A stretch of 64,000 nucleotides of DNA from an uncultured Sphaerochaeta sp. (GCF_963677075.1 NZ_OY781873.1:1695715-1759714), one strand, 5' to 3'; shown: positions 24,587 through 33,709, counted from the stretch's first letter. Numbers and translations: made by a program. Notes: generated by a model from the letters alone, not told the origin.

Positions 24587-25465
24587 ATGGTAAAAAGTAA
24601 TCTGACACGAAAAATCAACCTGTACGGCTGGTTGTTTGTCATTCCTGCAGCACTATTCATCTTTATCCTAAACTTCTATCCAATGATCAGTGCGTTCCTG
24701 CTCTCGTTGCAATCAGGAAGGGGCAATAACCTGAAATTTGCAGGATTGAAGAACTACGCTCGACTGTTTGAGGATGAGATGTTTCTCACCTCAGTGGGAA
24801 ACGTTGTCACCTATCTTGTGATCCAAGTCCCCATTATGCTGTTGTTCGCATTGGTCCTGGCCACCATGCTGAACGATCCAAAGCTTAAAGGCAGGGGAAT
24901 TTTCAGGACCATGATTTTTCTGCCGTGTGCGACCAGTCTGGTTTCCTCGGCCATGATCTTCAAATCATTGTTCTCCATTGATGGAATCATGAATGCAGCC
25001 CTGGTTGGCATTGGCATGCTTTCTGAGCCGATCAGCTGGCTTACCCATCCCGTCTGGGCGAAATTTGTCATCATCCTTACCATTACCTGGAGATGGACCG
25101 GGTATAATACCGTGTTCTATCTTGCGGGACTCCAGAATATCAACCGGAACGTATATGAGGCAGCCCGCATCGACGGAGCCTCAGCGAGCAGGCAATTCTT
25201 CTCCATAACCATCCCACTGCTCAAGCCGGTGATTCTCTTGACTACCATCATGTCTACCAATGGGACATTACAGCTCTTCGATGAGGTGCGTACCCTAACC
25301 AACGGAGGTCCAGGGATTGCAACCCTCTCGATCAGCCAATACATCTATAACCTGTCGTTTATGTACAACCCGCAATTTGGGTATGCGGCGGCAGTATCTT
25401 ATGCAATCCTGGTGATGGTTGCCGTGCTCTCCTTCGTCCAAATCAAAGTGGGAGGTAGGCGATGA
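24587..25465 (+). CDS. Sugar ABC transporter permease (MalF/LacF-type)
   Basis: This 292-residue inner-membrane protein has six helices. The first is INLYGWLFVIPAALFIFILNFYPMI, typical of CUT1 permeases. The EAA loop that docks the ATPase is YEAARIDGASASRQFFSITIPLLKP. It pairs with the permease that follows, overlapping it by four bases (ATGA at 25462). The start has no strong SD beyond GGGAAA. The substrate is inferred to be a beta-galactoside from the operon context. Confidence 0.9.
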   Translation: MVKSNLTRKINLYGWLFVIPAALFIFILNFYPMISAFLLSLQSGRGNNLKFAGLKNYARLFEDEMFLTSVGNVVTYLVIQVPIMLLFALVLATMLNDPKLKGRGIFRTMIFLPCATSLVSSAMIFKSLFSIDGIMNAALVGIGMLSEPISWLTHPVWAKFVIILTITWRWTGYNTVFYLAGLQNINRNVYEAARIDGASASRQFFSITIPLLKPVILLTTIMSTNGTLQLFDEVRTLTNGGPGIATLSISQYIYNLSFMYNPQFGYAAAVSYAILVMVAVLSFVQIKVGGRR

Positions 25466-26274
25466 ACAAGCGACAAGGAGCGTCCATAGCAAAATATGTA
25501 TTTCTGATTATCATCTGCCTGTTCTCTGTATTTCCGTTCTACTTCATGGTGGTCGGTGCAACCAACAAGAGTGTGGACATCATCAAAGGTAAGCTTTTCT
25601 TCGGGACCTTCCTGTTTGAGAACATCAAGACCCTCGCTACGAACGTGCGACTGGGAAATGCATTTTGGAACTCACTACGTAATGCCTTGGCCAATACGGC
25701 AGCCGCCCTTCTGGTCTGCAGCCTCGCTGGGTATGGATTCCAGATCTATCGGGACAAGGGAAAGGATACCCTGATGGGGTTGCTTCTGCTCTCCATGATG
25801 GTTCCCTTCGCTGCCCTCATGGTCCCCCTCTTCAGGATGTTCAGCCAGGCCAAATTGCTTGATACGACCATGGGATTCATTCTTCCAACGATCTCTACCG
25901 CCTTCCTGATTTTCTTCTTCCGCCAGAGCAGCGAATCCTTTCCCATTGAGACTGTGCAGGCTGCCCGGGTGGACGGGCTGGGGGAGTTTGGCATCTTTTT
26001 CAGGATCTATGTGCCCATTATGGCTCCCACCTTTGCAGCAGCTGCTATTGTTACATTCATGAATGCATGGAATAATTACCTATGGCCTCTGATCATCATG
26101 CAGAGTCAGGATAGTCAGACCATGCCTCTCCTGATCACCGGCCTGACCGCAGGGTATACTACCGATTATGGTATTCTGATGCTCTCTGTCACCATCACAA
26201 CCCTGCCGACCTTGATCCTCTTCTTTACCCAACAGAGACGGTTTGTTGAAGGGGTGCTCGGCTCGGTCAAATAA
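25462..26274 (+). CDS. Sugar ABC transporter permease (MalG/LacG-type)
   Basis: This 270-residue second CUT1 permease has six helices. The EAA loop reads ETVQAARVDGLGEFGIFFRIYVPIMAPTFAA. The C-terminal end QQRRFVEGVLGSVK is the usual MalG-type tail. It is coupled to the preceding permease by a 4-base overlap, and the beta-galactosidase start follows 17 bp after its stop. Confidence 0.9.
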   Translation: MNKRQGASIAKYVFLIIICLFSVFPFYFMVVGATNKSVDIIKGKLFFGTFLFENIKTLATNVRLGNAFWNSLRNALANTAAALLVCSLAGYGFQIYRDKGKDTLMGLLLLSMMVPFAALMVPLFRMFSQAKLLDTTMGFILPTISTAFLIFFFRQSSESFPIETVQAARVDGLGEFGIFFRIYVPIMAPTFAAAAIVTFMNAWNNYLWPLIIMQSQDSQTMPLLITGLTAGYTTDYGILMLSVTITTLPTLILFFTQQRRFVEGVLGSVK

Positions 26275-26291
26275 CACAAAGGAAGGTTCGT

Positions 26292-29200
26292 ATGGATACG
26301 TTGTTTCTCCATCACAAAGCTTGGCAACAGCCGTCGATCACCTCGGTCAATCGGCTTCCGATCAACAGTCTGCCCCCATCTTTTTCGTCCGTAGAAGATG
26401 CAATGCATTGGGCGAAAGAAGGACCTGAAGGGTGGGACCAGAGGGAATCCCCTTACCAGGTCAGGCTGAATGGAACTTGGTCTTTCAGGTATTATGATAC
26501 TCCTCTTCAAGTAGATGATTCGGTAATCCAGAAGGATTGTGATCTTGACTTTGATCCCATCAGGGTCCCCGGTGCGTGGAGTGTGCAAGGGTGGGACAAG
26601 CCACACTATACCAATGTGATCATGCCATTCAAGAACACCCCTCCATTTCCTCCAGAGCAAAATCCTACCGGGGTGTACAGAAAACAGTTCATCATCGACG
26701 ACGAATGGATGAACAGAAAGACCATTCTCAAGGTTGGTAGTGCTGAGAGCTATCTGGAAGTGTATCTCAATGGCTCGTTTGTCGGAATGAGCAAGGATTC
26801 CAGGCTCCCTTCTTCCTTTGACCTTACCCCTGTTCTGGAGAAAGGGGAGAATACCCTTGTCCTGATCGTGGTTCGCTATAGTGATGCCTCCTATGTGGAA
26901 GACCAGGACCAGTGGTGGTTTGGCGGTATCCATCGCACAGTTGTCCTGATCAGTGAGGGAAGCAATGCCCTAGAGGATGTGAAGGTTACTCCCACCCTTG
27001 ATGATGATTTTTCCAAAGCCCGCATCCACATCAAAGCACCCTATGCTGGAGGGGACGGGCAGGTGCTGCTTGCTAGTCTCTACGACCCAGATGGGGCCTT
27101 GATCATATCTCGCCATGTAACGGGTAGTACGGGATCCTATGAAACCACCTTTGAGGTGGATCATCCCCATCTGTGGAGCAGTGAGAATCCGGTACTCTAC
27201 TGCCTCAGTTTCTCCTTGGATGCAGAGAGGGAGCATCGCTCTTGCATGGTAGGGCTGAGAAAGGTGGAAATTGCACGTAGAGCTCTCCTGATAAACGGGA
27301 AGCGGGTCTTTATCAAGGGTGTAAACCGGCATGAGCATGATGAACGGTCAGCAAAGACATTGAGTACAAGCAGCATGGTGCGGGATATCAAGCTGATGAA
27401 ACAGTACAACTTCAATGCAGTGAGAACCTGTCACTATCCGGATGATGAAATCTGGTACGCGCTTTGTGATAAATACGGTCTGTATGTAATGGATGAAGCG
27501 AATATCGAGACCCACGCAAACTACGACAGCATCTGTCGTGACGAAGCGTGGGCATCCTGCTTTCTGGATCGGGTACAGAGGATGGTCCGTCGTGACTACA
27601 ACCATCCTTCTGTCATTATCTGGTCCCTCGGAAATGAGAGTGGACATGGGAACAACCATGACTCGTGCGCTGGTTGGATACGGTACTACGACAAGAACCG
27701 TCCCATACACTACGAAGGAGCAAACCGCGACGAGTGGGGGCAGGGACCCCATTCCCTTTCCAGCTTAAAGCGGGGAAGGTTTACCACCGACATCATCGCC
27801 CCAATGTATCCCCCCATCTCCCTGATCGAGGAATGGGATCATACCACTGAGCCTGACAAGGATGACCGCCCCTTGATCATGTGTGAATACAGCCATGCGA
27901 TGGGAAACTCCAATGGAAGCCTGGGCGACTACTGGAGGGTTATCAAGAAAAGTCGTGGGATACAAGGTGGATTCATCTGGGATTGGGTCGACCAAGGAAT
28001 TCTGGTGGATGAAGAAGGAAAGCCTGTGGGTTTCTCTTCTCAGGGTTATAGGAACAAGGATGGAATAAAAGCGTGGCGCTATGGTGGGGATTTTGGTGAT
28101 CAACCTACTGATTACGATTTCTGCCTCAACGGCCTGTTGCTCCCCGACCGTACTCTCAAGCCTGCGATGGCTGAATGCCTCAAGGTACAGCAGTCCATTC
28201 AGATAACCAGTGAGCATCCATCGAGCGGAACATTCACCCTAATCAATGAGCAGGATTTCACCAACACGGAGCATCTTTCCATCCGTTACCGCCTGGTCAG
28301 CGAGGCTGACCCCAAGGCATTGGAGGGGACGCTCTCCCTTCCTGCTGTGGATCCCGGTTGCAGTCAGGACTTTACCGTACCTGAGGTACTGGGTGGAGAA
28401 GGGCGCTCCATGATGCGCTATGGAGAGACCTTCTTGCTCTTTGAAATCTTCCTCAAGGAACATACCTCCTATGCAGATGCTGGACATGTAGTGGCTTGGC
28501 AACAGTTCAAGCTCTGTGAGGCTCGCAAAAAGGCTTTCCCGATTCCCGAGGCTTCCTTGGCAAAAACCCCGAAGGGATCATTCCTGGTGGAGACAGAGGC
28601 TTATCGAGCGAAGATCGGGGAGGATGGCCTTTTGCATAGCCTTGCCTTTGCCGGTCAGAAAGAGTTGCTTGCGAGCCCCCTCAGGGTAAATCTGTTCCGC
28701 TGTCCAACCGAGAATGACGGTATCAAGACACTGCAGTCCAATACCGATGAGCCGGAGTATGAGTTCTACCACGACAATAAGGCCTTCGGTCCTTGGTTCA
28801 AGCATAAGCTGAACCAGGTATGCATGATCTTGGAGGACATCCATCAGGAGGAAGGGCAACTCTGCACGCAACATCGATTGGAGAACCCGGACAAGGAGGT
28901 CTTTGGTACCTTCATCCAGCACTGGGTCTTCTCTTCTGATAAGCTGCACTATCAGTGTACATTCGACCTGAATGACACTGTGGGGGAATACCCAAGGGTG
29001 GGACTTGCCTGTGATCTTGAACGGAGGTGGTCTGCATGTCGTTATTTTGGGTTGGGTCCACAAGAGAACTACCCCGACCGAAAGGATGGGGCGATCATGG
29101 GAGAGTACCACGCGACAGTAGACGAGCTCTTTGTTCCTTACATTGTTCCCCAGGATCATGGGGTGCATACAGCTCTCAGGCGCCTGGACCTCTATGATGG

Positions 29201-29447
29201 CAACACGGGGAGCGTACAGTTCAGTAGTGACTCTCCCTTCTCCTTTGCCTTCCACAGGTATACCACTGATGAGTTATGGAAAAAGCTTCATGCGGACAAG
29301 CTGGAGCAGAGCAAATTACATCATCTGTATCTGGATGCAGCGGTAAGGGGAGTCGGGACTGCAACCTGCGGTCCTGATACACTTCAGCAGTATCGCATTC
29401 CCAGTGGTATCTATCGCCTCTCATTCACCCTCAGCAGCAGTCGCTGA
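26292..29447 (+). CDS. lacZ: Beta-galactosidase, GH2 (LacZ-type)
   Basis: This 1051-residue cytosolic enzyme hydrolyses beta-galactosides such as lactose. It has the five-domain plan of large LacZ proteins: jelly-roll (FRYYDTPLQ, VPGAWSVQGWDKPHYTN), Ig-like domains, TIM barrel and C-terminal small-chain domain. The acid/base is Glu449 in WSLGNESGHG. The nucleophile is Glu532 in IMCEYSHAMGNSNG. The metal and substrate region GVNRHEHD is present, and the small-chain domain shows LGLGPQENYPDRK-type residues (RYFGLGPQENYPDRKDGA). GAAGG precedes the ATG. It is the last gene of the transporter operon and ends before a terminator. There is no signal peptide, so the sugar is imported intact. Confidence 0.95.
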   Translation: MDTLFLHHKAWQQPSITSVNRLPINSLPPSFSSVEDAMHWAKEGPEGWDQRESPYQVRLNGTWSFRYYDTPLQVDDSVIQKDCDLDFDPIRVPGAWSVQGWDKPHYTNVIMPFKNTPPFPPEQNPTGVYRKQFIIDDEWMNRKTILKVGSAESYLEVYLNGSFVGMSKDSRLPSSFDLTPVLEKGENTLVLIVVRYSDASYVEDQDQWWFGGIHRTVVLISEGSNALEDVKVTPTLDDDFSKARIHIKAPYAGGDGQVLLASLYDPDGALIISRHVTGSTGSYETTFEVDHPHLWSSENPVLYCLSFSLDAEREHRSCMVGLRKVEIARRALLINGKRVFIKGVNRHEHDERSAKTLSTSSMVRDIKLMKQYNFNAVRTCHYPDDEIWYALCDKYGLYVMDEANIETHANYDSICRDEAWASCFLDRVQRMVRRDYNHPSVIIWSLGNESGHGNNHDSCAGWIRYYDKNRPIHYEGANRDEWGQGPHSLSSLKRGRFTTDIIAPMYPPISLIEEWDHTTEPDKDDRPLIMCEYSHAMGNSNGSLGDYWRVIKKSRGIQGGFIWDWVDQGILVDEEGKPVGFSSQGYRNKDGIKAWRYGGDFGDQPTDYDFCLNGLLLPDRTLKPAMAECLKVQQSIQITSEHPSSGTFTLINEQDFTNTEHLSIRYRLVSEADPKALEGTLSLPAVDPGCSQDFTVPEVLGGEGRSMMRYGETFLLFEIFLKEHTSYADAGHVVAWQQFKLCEARKKAFPIPEASLAKTPKGSFLVETEAYRAKIGEDGLLHSLAFAGQKELLASPLRVNLFRCPTENDGIKTLQSNTDEPEYEFYHDNKAFGPWFKHKLNQVCMILEDIHQEEGQLCTQHRLENPDKEVFGTFIQHWVFSSDKLHYQCTFDLNDTVGEYPRVGLACDLERRWSACRYFGLGPQENYPDRKDGAIMGEYHATVDELFVPYIVPQDHGVHTALRRLDLYDGNTGSVQFSSDSPFSFAFHRYTTDELWKKLHADKLEQSKLHHLYLDAAVRGVGTATCGPDTLQQYRIPSGIYRLSFTLSSSR

Positions 29448-29455
29448 GTCTAGAT

Positions 29456-29491
29456 TACCCCGGTCATACGAGTGTGTGTCCGGGGTAGTTT
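29456..29491 (+). terminator. Terminator of the sugar/beta-galactosidase operon
   Basis: TACCCCGG (29456-29463) and CCGGGGTA (29480-29487) form an 8-bp stem followed by GTTTTAG, nine bases after the lacZ stop. Confidence 0.75.
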
Positions 29492-29513
29492 TAGCAAACT
29501 CTTATTAAAACAC

Positions 29514-29542
29514 TTGACAAATACATAAGGGGTAGGTACTAT
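29514..29542 (+). promoter_or_regulatory. Promoter of glutathione peroxidase gene
   Basis: -35 TTGACA (29514-29519) and -10 TACTAT (29537-29542) are 17 bp apart. This gives a leader of about 48 nt before the ATG at 29597. Confidence 0.75.
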
Positions 29543-29596
29543 CTACATATAAGTTTTGGAAAATTAAATAGCAAGCGATATAAATAGGAGGCTCCA

Positions 29597-30142
29597 ATGA
29601 ACGTATATGATTACTCAGTACAAGACCGGGAAGGGAAACAGGTAGACCTTTCCGAGTATAAAGGCAAGGTACTCCTGATTGTGAACACTGCCACTCAGTG
29701 TGGTTTTACCCCTCAGTACACTGAGCTGGAGAAGCTCTATGAAACCTATCAGGGAAAGGGTTTTGAAATCCTGGACTTTCCCTGCAACCAGTTCGATGGA
29801 CAAGCTCCCGAGGCTATCGAGGAGATCCACGAAATCTGCAAGCTCAAGTATGGAACCAAGTTCCCTCAGTTCGGAAAGGTAGAAGTCAACGGTGAAGATG
29901 CTCTTCCCTTGTACAAGTACCTGAAGAGCAAGAAGGGATTCGCAGGGTTCGACATGAGCCACAGGATTGGTCCTATTCTTGATGGAAAATTGCGTGAGGT
30001 TGACCCCGAGTATGAGAAGGATCCGTCGATCAAATGGAACTTTACCAAGTTCCTCGTCGACAGAAATGGGGAAGTGGTTACCCGCTTTGAGCCGACTCAT
30101 GATCTTGGTGATGTAGCCGTTTCCGTCGAGAAACTTTTGTAA
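29597..30142 (+). CDS. gpx: Glutathione peroxidase-family thiol peroxidase
   Basis: This 181-residue cytosolic thioredoxin-fold peroxidase uses Cys35 as the peroxidatic residue (NTATQCGFTPQY), where animal enzymes have selenocysteine. The rest of the active site is in DFPCNQF (Gln, and a Cys that may resolve the sulfenate) and IKWNFTKFLVDRNGEV (Trp/Asn). Bacterial Cys-type members usually take electrons from thioredoxin rather than glutathione. AGGAGG is seven bases before the ATG. It is monocistronic, between its own promoter and terminator. It probably protects against peroxides in an anaerobic or aerotolerant cell. Confidence 0.92.
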   Translation: MNVYDYSVQDREGKQVDLSEYKGKVLLIVNTATQCGFTPQYTELEKLYETYQGKGFEILDFPCNQFDGQAPEAIEEIHEICKLKYGTKFPQFGKVEVNGEDALPLYKYLKSKKGFAGFDMSHRIGPILDGKLREVDPEYEKDPSIKWNFTKFLVDRNGEVVTRFEPTHDLGDVAVSVEKLL

Positions 30143-30173
30143 ATCTCCAAAATAACAGTATTGACCTTTGCTG

Positions 30174-30208
30174 GCGTTGCTCTCCGTTGTGTGGGCAACG
30201 TCTTTTTT
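30174..30208 (+). terminator. Terminator of gpx
   Basis: CGTTGC (30175-30180) pairs with GCAACG (30195-30200), followed by TCTTTTTT. It lies 32 bp after the stop. Confidence 0.75.
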
Positions 30209-30259
30209 GGTATTGGGCGGCTCCTTGTGATATGATTGTCCATTGAAGGAGCAACTCAC

Positions 30260-31807
30260 ATGGACTTAGAACTCTCATTGGCGTGCAGGATTGGCCAACA
30301 CTTGATGTGTGGTCTGCCTGGCTACACCCTGGACGATGCATTTAGGGAAGCTGTAAGGAAGTACAAGATTTCCAATGTCATCCTGTTTTCCAGGAATATC
30401 AGGGACAAGGAGCAACTGTTTGCACTCTGTGCTGATATACAGGAGTTGGTGCAAGCAGAGTGTGGTGTCCCAGCCCTGATCGGTATCGACCAGGAGGGAG
30501 GTATGGTCAGTCGTCTCTCCAGTGATTGTACGATAGTCCCCTCTGCCATGGCCATTGGGGCTACCGGTGATGAGCGTTGTGCCCTACGGGCAGGTATTCT
30601 TACAGGGCGGGAACTCTCTGCTTTGGGCGTCAATGTGGACTTTGCTCCTTCCCTGGATATGAACAGCAATCCACTTAACCCTGTCATAGGGGTACGCAGT
30701 TATGGTGATGATCCCGATGTGGTTTCGCGTTTTGCCCGATCCATGGTTGATGGTATCCAAAGCCAAGGGGTGATGGCTGTTGGGAAACACTTTCCCGGGC
30801 ATGGGGATACACACCAGGACTCCCATCTGGTACTTCCTGCCGTAGGTGGAGAACTTTCAGACCTTCAGAACCATATCCTGCCCTTCAGTGAGGCAGTGAG
30901 GGGAGGGATCCAGGGTATCATGAGCAGCCATATTCTGTTCCCCGATATCGAGAAAGAGCATGTTCCAGCAACCATGAGTCCCTTCTTCATGACTGAATTA
31001 CTCAAGAATACCTTGGGTTTCAAGGGTCTGGTGTTCAGTGACTGCATGGAGATGTTTGCAATAGCAAAGCACTTTGGCACAGTTGAGGGTACCGTTGCAG
31101 CAATAAAGGCAGGGGTGGACGTTGTCCTGATCAGTCACACAATAAGCCTTGGCATTGCTGCAGCCAAAGCAATCGGTCAAGCACTGGAAGATGGAAGTCT
31201 TTCTCGCGAATTGTTTGATGCATCAACAGAGAAGATTCTTCTCGCTAAGGAAATGCTTCTGGAAGCAGAAAGAAAGCCTCTCTCTGTGGTGGGCAGTGCT
31301 ATGCATAAGAAGGAAAACCAAAGGTTGTATGCCCAAAGTCTAACTTTGGTACAGGATGCACCCTTTGAACTGGGAGACAATCCCTTCTTCGTTGGAGTCC
31401 CTTGTTTTCAGGCAACAGTAGTGTCCAGTGAGGAGCATGAGGTGGTATTCGCCCCTGATATGGCCCGCCTTGTAGGGGGTACTTCACTCGTTGTCAGTGA
31501 AAATCCTGATGAGAGTGAAATCCATAGGGTGCTTTCTGGAGCAAGAGGTTGCTCCTCTGTAGTGGTAGGAACCTACAACGGTCATCAGTATCCAGGACAG
31601 ATTGCATTGGCCAATGCACTGGCTAAGGACCATCCGGTCCTCACTGTTGCCCTTCGCAATCCCTATGATCTTGCCGAGCTGGATGTACGTATCAGGAGTA
31701 TTGCTGCGTATGCATATAATCGGGATACGATACTTGCGCTGGCTCGGTTGCTAAAAAAGGAGATCTCGGCAACGGGGATTCTGCCAGTACAGTTGGTTAG
31801 GACCTAA
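30260..31807 (+). CDS. nagZ: Beta-N-acetylhexosaminidase, GH3 (NagZ-like)
   Basis: This protein of about 515 residues is a GH3 glycosidase that removes N-acetylglucosamine from muropeptides or chito-oligosaccharides. Motifs are LIGIDQEGGMVSRL, NVDFAPSLDMNSNP, KHFPGHGDTHQDSHLVLP (catalytic His/Asp loop typical of NagZ) and GLVFSDCMEMFAIA (nucleophile Asp). About 170 residues follow the TIM barrel as a C-terminal domain, as in Gram-positive NagZ but not the short E. coli enzyme. There is no signal peptide, so it is cytosolic. ATG 30260 is chosen because GGAG lies nine bases upstream; an earlier TTG in frame lies upstream of that SD. It probably works in wall recycling. Confidence 0.9.
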   Translation: MDLELSLACRIGQHLMCGLPGYTLDDAFREAVRKYKISNVILFSRNIRDKEQLFALCADIQELVQAECGVPALIGIDQEGGMVSRLSSDCTIVPSAMAIGATGDERCALRAGILTGRELSALGVNVDFAPSLDMNSNPLNPVIGVRSYGDDPDVVSRFARSMVDGIQSQGVMAVGKHFPGHGDTHQDSHLVLPAVGGELSDLQNHILPFSEAVRGGIQGIMSSHILFPDIEKEHVPATMSPFFMTELLKNTLGFKGLVFSDCMEMFAIAKHFGTVEGTVAAIKAGVDVVLISHTISLGIAAAKAIGQALEDGSLSRELFDASTEKILLAKEMLLEAERKPLSVVGSAMHKKENQRLYAQSLTLVQDAPFELGDNPFFVGVPCFQATVVSSEEHEVVFAPDMARLVGGTSLVVSENPDESEIHRVLSGARGCSSVVVGTYNGHQYPGQIALANALAKDHPVLTVALRNPYDLAELDVRIRSIAAYAYNRDTILALARLLKKEISATGILPVQLVRT

Positions 31808-32000
31808 CAGATTTCTGTGCTGTTATTACCTGCACATAATCATTTTCGAGTACATTTCTGTCGCTCCTGATGCAGCACCAAAAACAGAATAATCAGATTT
31901 TATGCAAACTTTCTGCATATAAATAGACGAAATGTATATGAAGTAGTACAATGGCCCAAATCGGACTCCTCTGAGCCCTCTTTGATTGAAGGAAGCAAGT

Positions 32001-33026
32001 ATGGAAAAGAAGAACATTGATTGGGCCAGTCTCGGATTCACGTATATCGAGACAGACAAACGGTATGTTTCCCGTTTTAAGGATGGGAAATGGGACGATG
32101 GAGCAATGGTTGATGATGCCAATGTAAGCATCAGTGAGTCTGCAGGTGTTCTGCAGTATTCCCAAACCTGCTTTGAGGGTTTGAAAGCATATACCACTGT
32201 AGATGGTCGAGTTGTCACCTTCCGTCCTGACCTCAATGCCGAGCGTATGTATGAGACGGCTGAGCGTCTTCTCATGCCTCCCTTCCCCAAAGAGCGGTTC
32301 ATCGATGCCCTCGATCAGTTGGTCAAGGCAAACCTTGCCTACGTGCCACCTTATGGTACGGGTGCCACACTCTACGTCAGACCATTTTTGTTTGGTAGCG
32401 GTCCTGTTATTGGGGTTGCTCCGGCTCCTGAATATACCTTCAGGATGTTCAGTACCCCAGTCGGTCCCTATTTCAAGGGTGGGGTGAGGCCATTGAGATT
32501 GCAGGTAAGCAGTTATGACCGTGCAGCTCCGAGAGGTACAGGACATATTAAGGCAGGATTGAACTATGCCATGAGTCTGTACCCAGGCTATAACGCAAAA
32601 AAGAACGGGTTTGATGAGAACATGTATCTTGATGCGGCAACCCACACGTTCATTGAAGAGACTGGTGGGGCAAACTTCATCTTCATTACCAAGGATAACA
32701 AGGTGATAACTCCCAAGAGTGATACCATTCTTCCTTCTATCACCAGAAGATCGCTCATGTACGTAGCAAAAGAGTATTTGCATCTGGAGACAGAAGAGCG
32801 TGAGGTACCGCTGAGTGAGCTTTCTGAGTTCGTGGAAGGAGGCTTATGTGGTACTGCTGCTGTTATCTCTCCTATTGGATCTGTTACCACAGAAAGTGGG
32901 GTTATCACCATGCCAAGTGGGATGGAGAAGATGGGACCGATTACCCAGAAACTCTATGATACCCTTACCGGAATACAGATGGGGAGAATAGAAGCACCAG
33001 AAGGGTGGATTCATACCATCGCCTGA
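32001..33026 (+). CDS. ilvE: Branched-chain amino acid aminotransferase
   Basis: This protein of about 341 residues is a fold-type IV PLP enzyme transferring the amino group between Leu/Ile/Val and 2-oxoglutarate. Features are QTCFEGLKAYTTVDG, RPDLNAERMYETAERLLMP, TGHIKAGLNYAMSL (PLP lysine), YLDAATHTFIEETGGANFIFI, DTILPSITRRSL and GTAAVISPIGS. The length matches the eukaryote-like/long BCAT II group. ATG 32001 follows GAAGGAAG. The last five codons (HTIA and stop) lie inside an 85-bp repeat duplicated 600 bp downstream. Confidence 0.93.
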   Translation: MEKKNIDWASLGFTYIETDKRYVSRFKDGKWDDGAMVDDANVSISESAGVLQYSQTCFEGLKAYTTVDGRVVTFRPDLNAERMYETAERLLMPPFPKERFIDALDQLVKANLAYVPPYGTGATLYVRPFLFGSGPVIGVAPAPEYTFRMFSTPVGPYFKGGVRPLRLQVSSYDRAAPRGTGHIKAGLNYAMSLYPGYNAKKNGFDENMYLDAATHTFIEETGGANFIFITKDNKVITPKSDTILPSITRRSLMYVAKEYLHLETEEREVPLSELSEFVEGGLCGTAAVISPIGSVTTESGVITMPSGMEKMGPITQKLYDTLTGIQMGRIEAPEGWIHTIA

Positions 33027-33096
33027 GAACATTAAGCTGTCTCTATACAAGCAGTATGATCGATTCCTGACGAAGTCCTTGCAGAGTATTGTGAGG
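33012..33096 (+). repeat. 85-bp direct repeat, copy 1
   Basis: This copy starts within the last codons of ilvE (CATACCATCGCCTGA) and runs through CCTTGCAGAGTATTGTGAGG. It matches 33625-33709 at 80 of 85 positions. The two copies flank the broken vapBC module. Confidence 0.9.
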
Positions 33097-33134
33097 ACTT
33101 CGTTGGATTGTATGGTGATGTAAATTCCTATTTG

Positions 33135-33153
33135 CTATACACTTTGTGTATAG
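33135..33153. promoter_or_regulatory. vapBC operator palindrome
   Basis: CTATACACTTTGTGTATAG is a perfect 19-bp palindrome 18 bp before the vapB start. Antitoxins of this type repress their own operon by binding such dyads just upstream of the gene. Confidence 0.75.
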
Positions 33154-33171
33154 ATTAAGAAGGAGGGAGCC

Positions 33172-33399
33172 ATGAAGATTGGAACTGTATTTGAAAACAA
33201 TAGGGCTCAAGCAGTAAGGTTACCGTCAGATACAAGGTTTCCAGACCAGGTGAAGAAAGTCGCTGTGCGGATTGTTGGCACTACCAGGATACTCGAACCA
33301 ATACATAATTCTTGGGATACTTTTTTTCATCCTACCGATGAGGGTGTCACTGATGACTTTATGGCAGAAAGGGCATCTCAATACCAAAGGGAACCATAA
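33172..33399 (+). CDS. vapB: VapB-type antitoxin (AbrB-fold), orphan
   Basis: This 75-residue protein has an N-terminal swapped-hairpin AbrB/VagC domain (MKIGTVFENNRAQAVRLPSDTRFPDQVKKVAVRIVGTTRILEP). A C-terminal toxin-binding tail follows (HPTDEGVTDDFMAERASQYQ). AGGAGG lies just upstream, and a perfect palindrome further upstream fits autoregulation. The partner toxin is reduced to a C-terminal scrap directly after it, so it is now an orphan antitoxin. Its last residues (REP) may already derive from the deletion junction. It could still repress or cross-neutralise another VapC. Confidence 0.82.
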   Translation: MKIGTVFENNRAQAVRLPSDTRFPDQVKKVAVRIVGTTRILEPIHNSWDTFFHPTDEGVTDDFMAERASQYQREP

Positions 33400-33525
33400 T
33401 CGGTGTAAATGATCTCCATATTGCAGGCCATGCAAGGAGGGAGCCAAGGATTAATTCTGGTTACCAATAATACCAGAGAATTCAAACGGGTTGAGGGCTT
33501 ACGGGTCATCGACTGGACGATTTGA
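33399..33525 (+). pseudogene. vapC: VapC toxin remnant
   Basis: Only the last ~42 residues of a PIN-domain VapC remain. IGVNDLHIAGHAR carries the ND..IA.HA motif of the PIN core. After a small frameshift near 33435, SQGLILVTNNTREFKRVEGL and VIDWTI with a stop at 33523-33525 match a VapC C-terminus. Roughly the first 90 codons, with the first catalytic Asp, are gone. The toxin is therefore inactive. A deletion joined it to the end of vapB. Confidence 0.8.
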
Positions 33526-33624
33526 TGAGTATAGGCCGTCAATATAAGCAGTAGTATTACAACCTCAGGGTATAGGGTTGTTGTGCAAGGTTATTCTGGT
33601 ATTTTCTAATGAGTTCATTATCAC

Positions 33625-33709
33625 CATACCATCGCCTGAGAACATTAAGCTATCTCTATACAAGTAGTATAATCAATTCCTGATGAAGTCCTTGCAGAGT
33701 ATTGTGAGG
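33625..33709 (+). repeat. 85-bp direct repeat, copy 2
   Basis: This second copy of 33012-33096 has five substitutions and includes the vestigial last codons of ilvE. Between this copy and the thiamine promoter (33710-33920) there is no clear gene, only a short open stretch (about 33755-33870) with no recognised relative. Confidence 0.9.
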
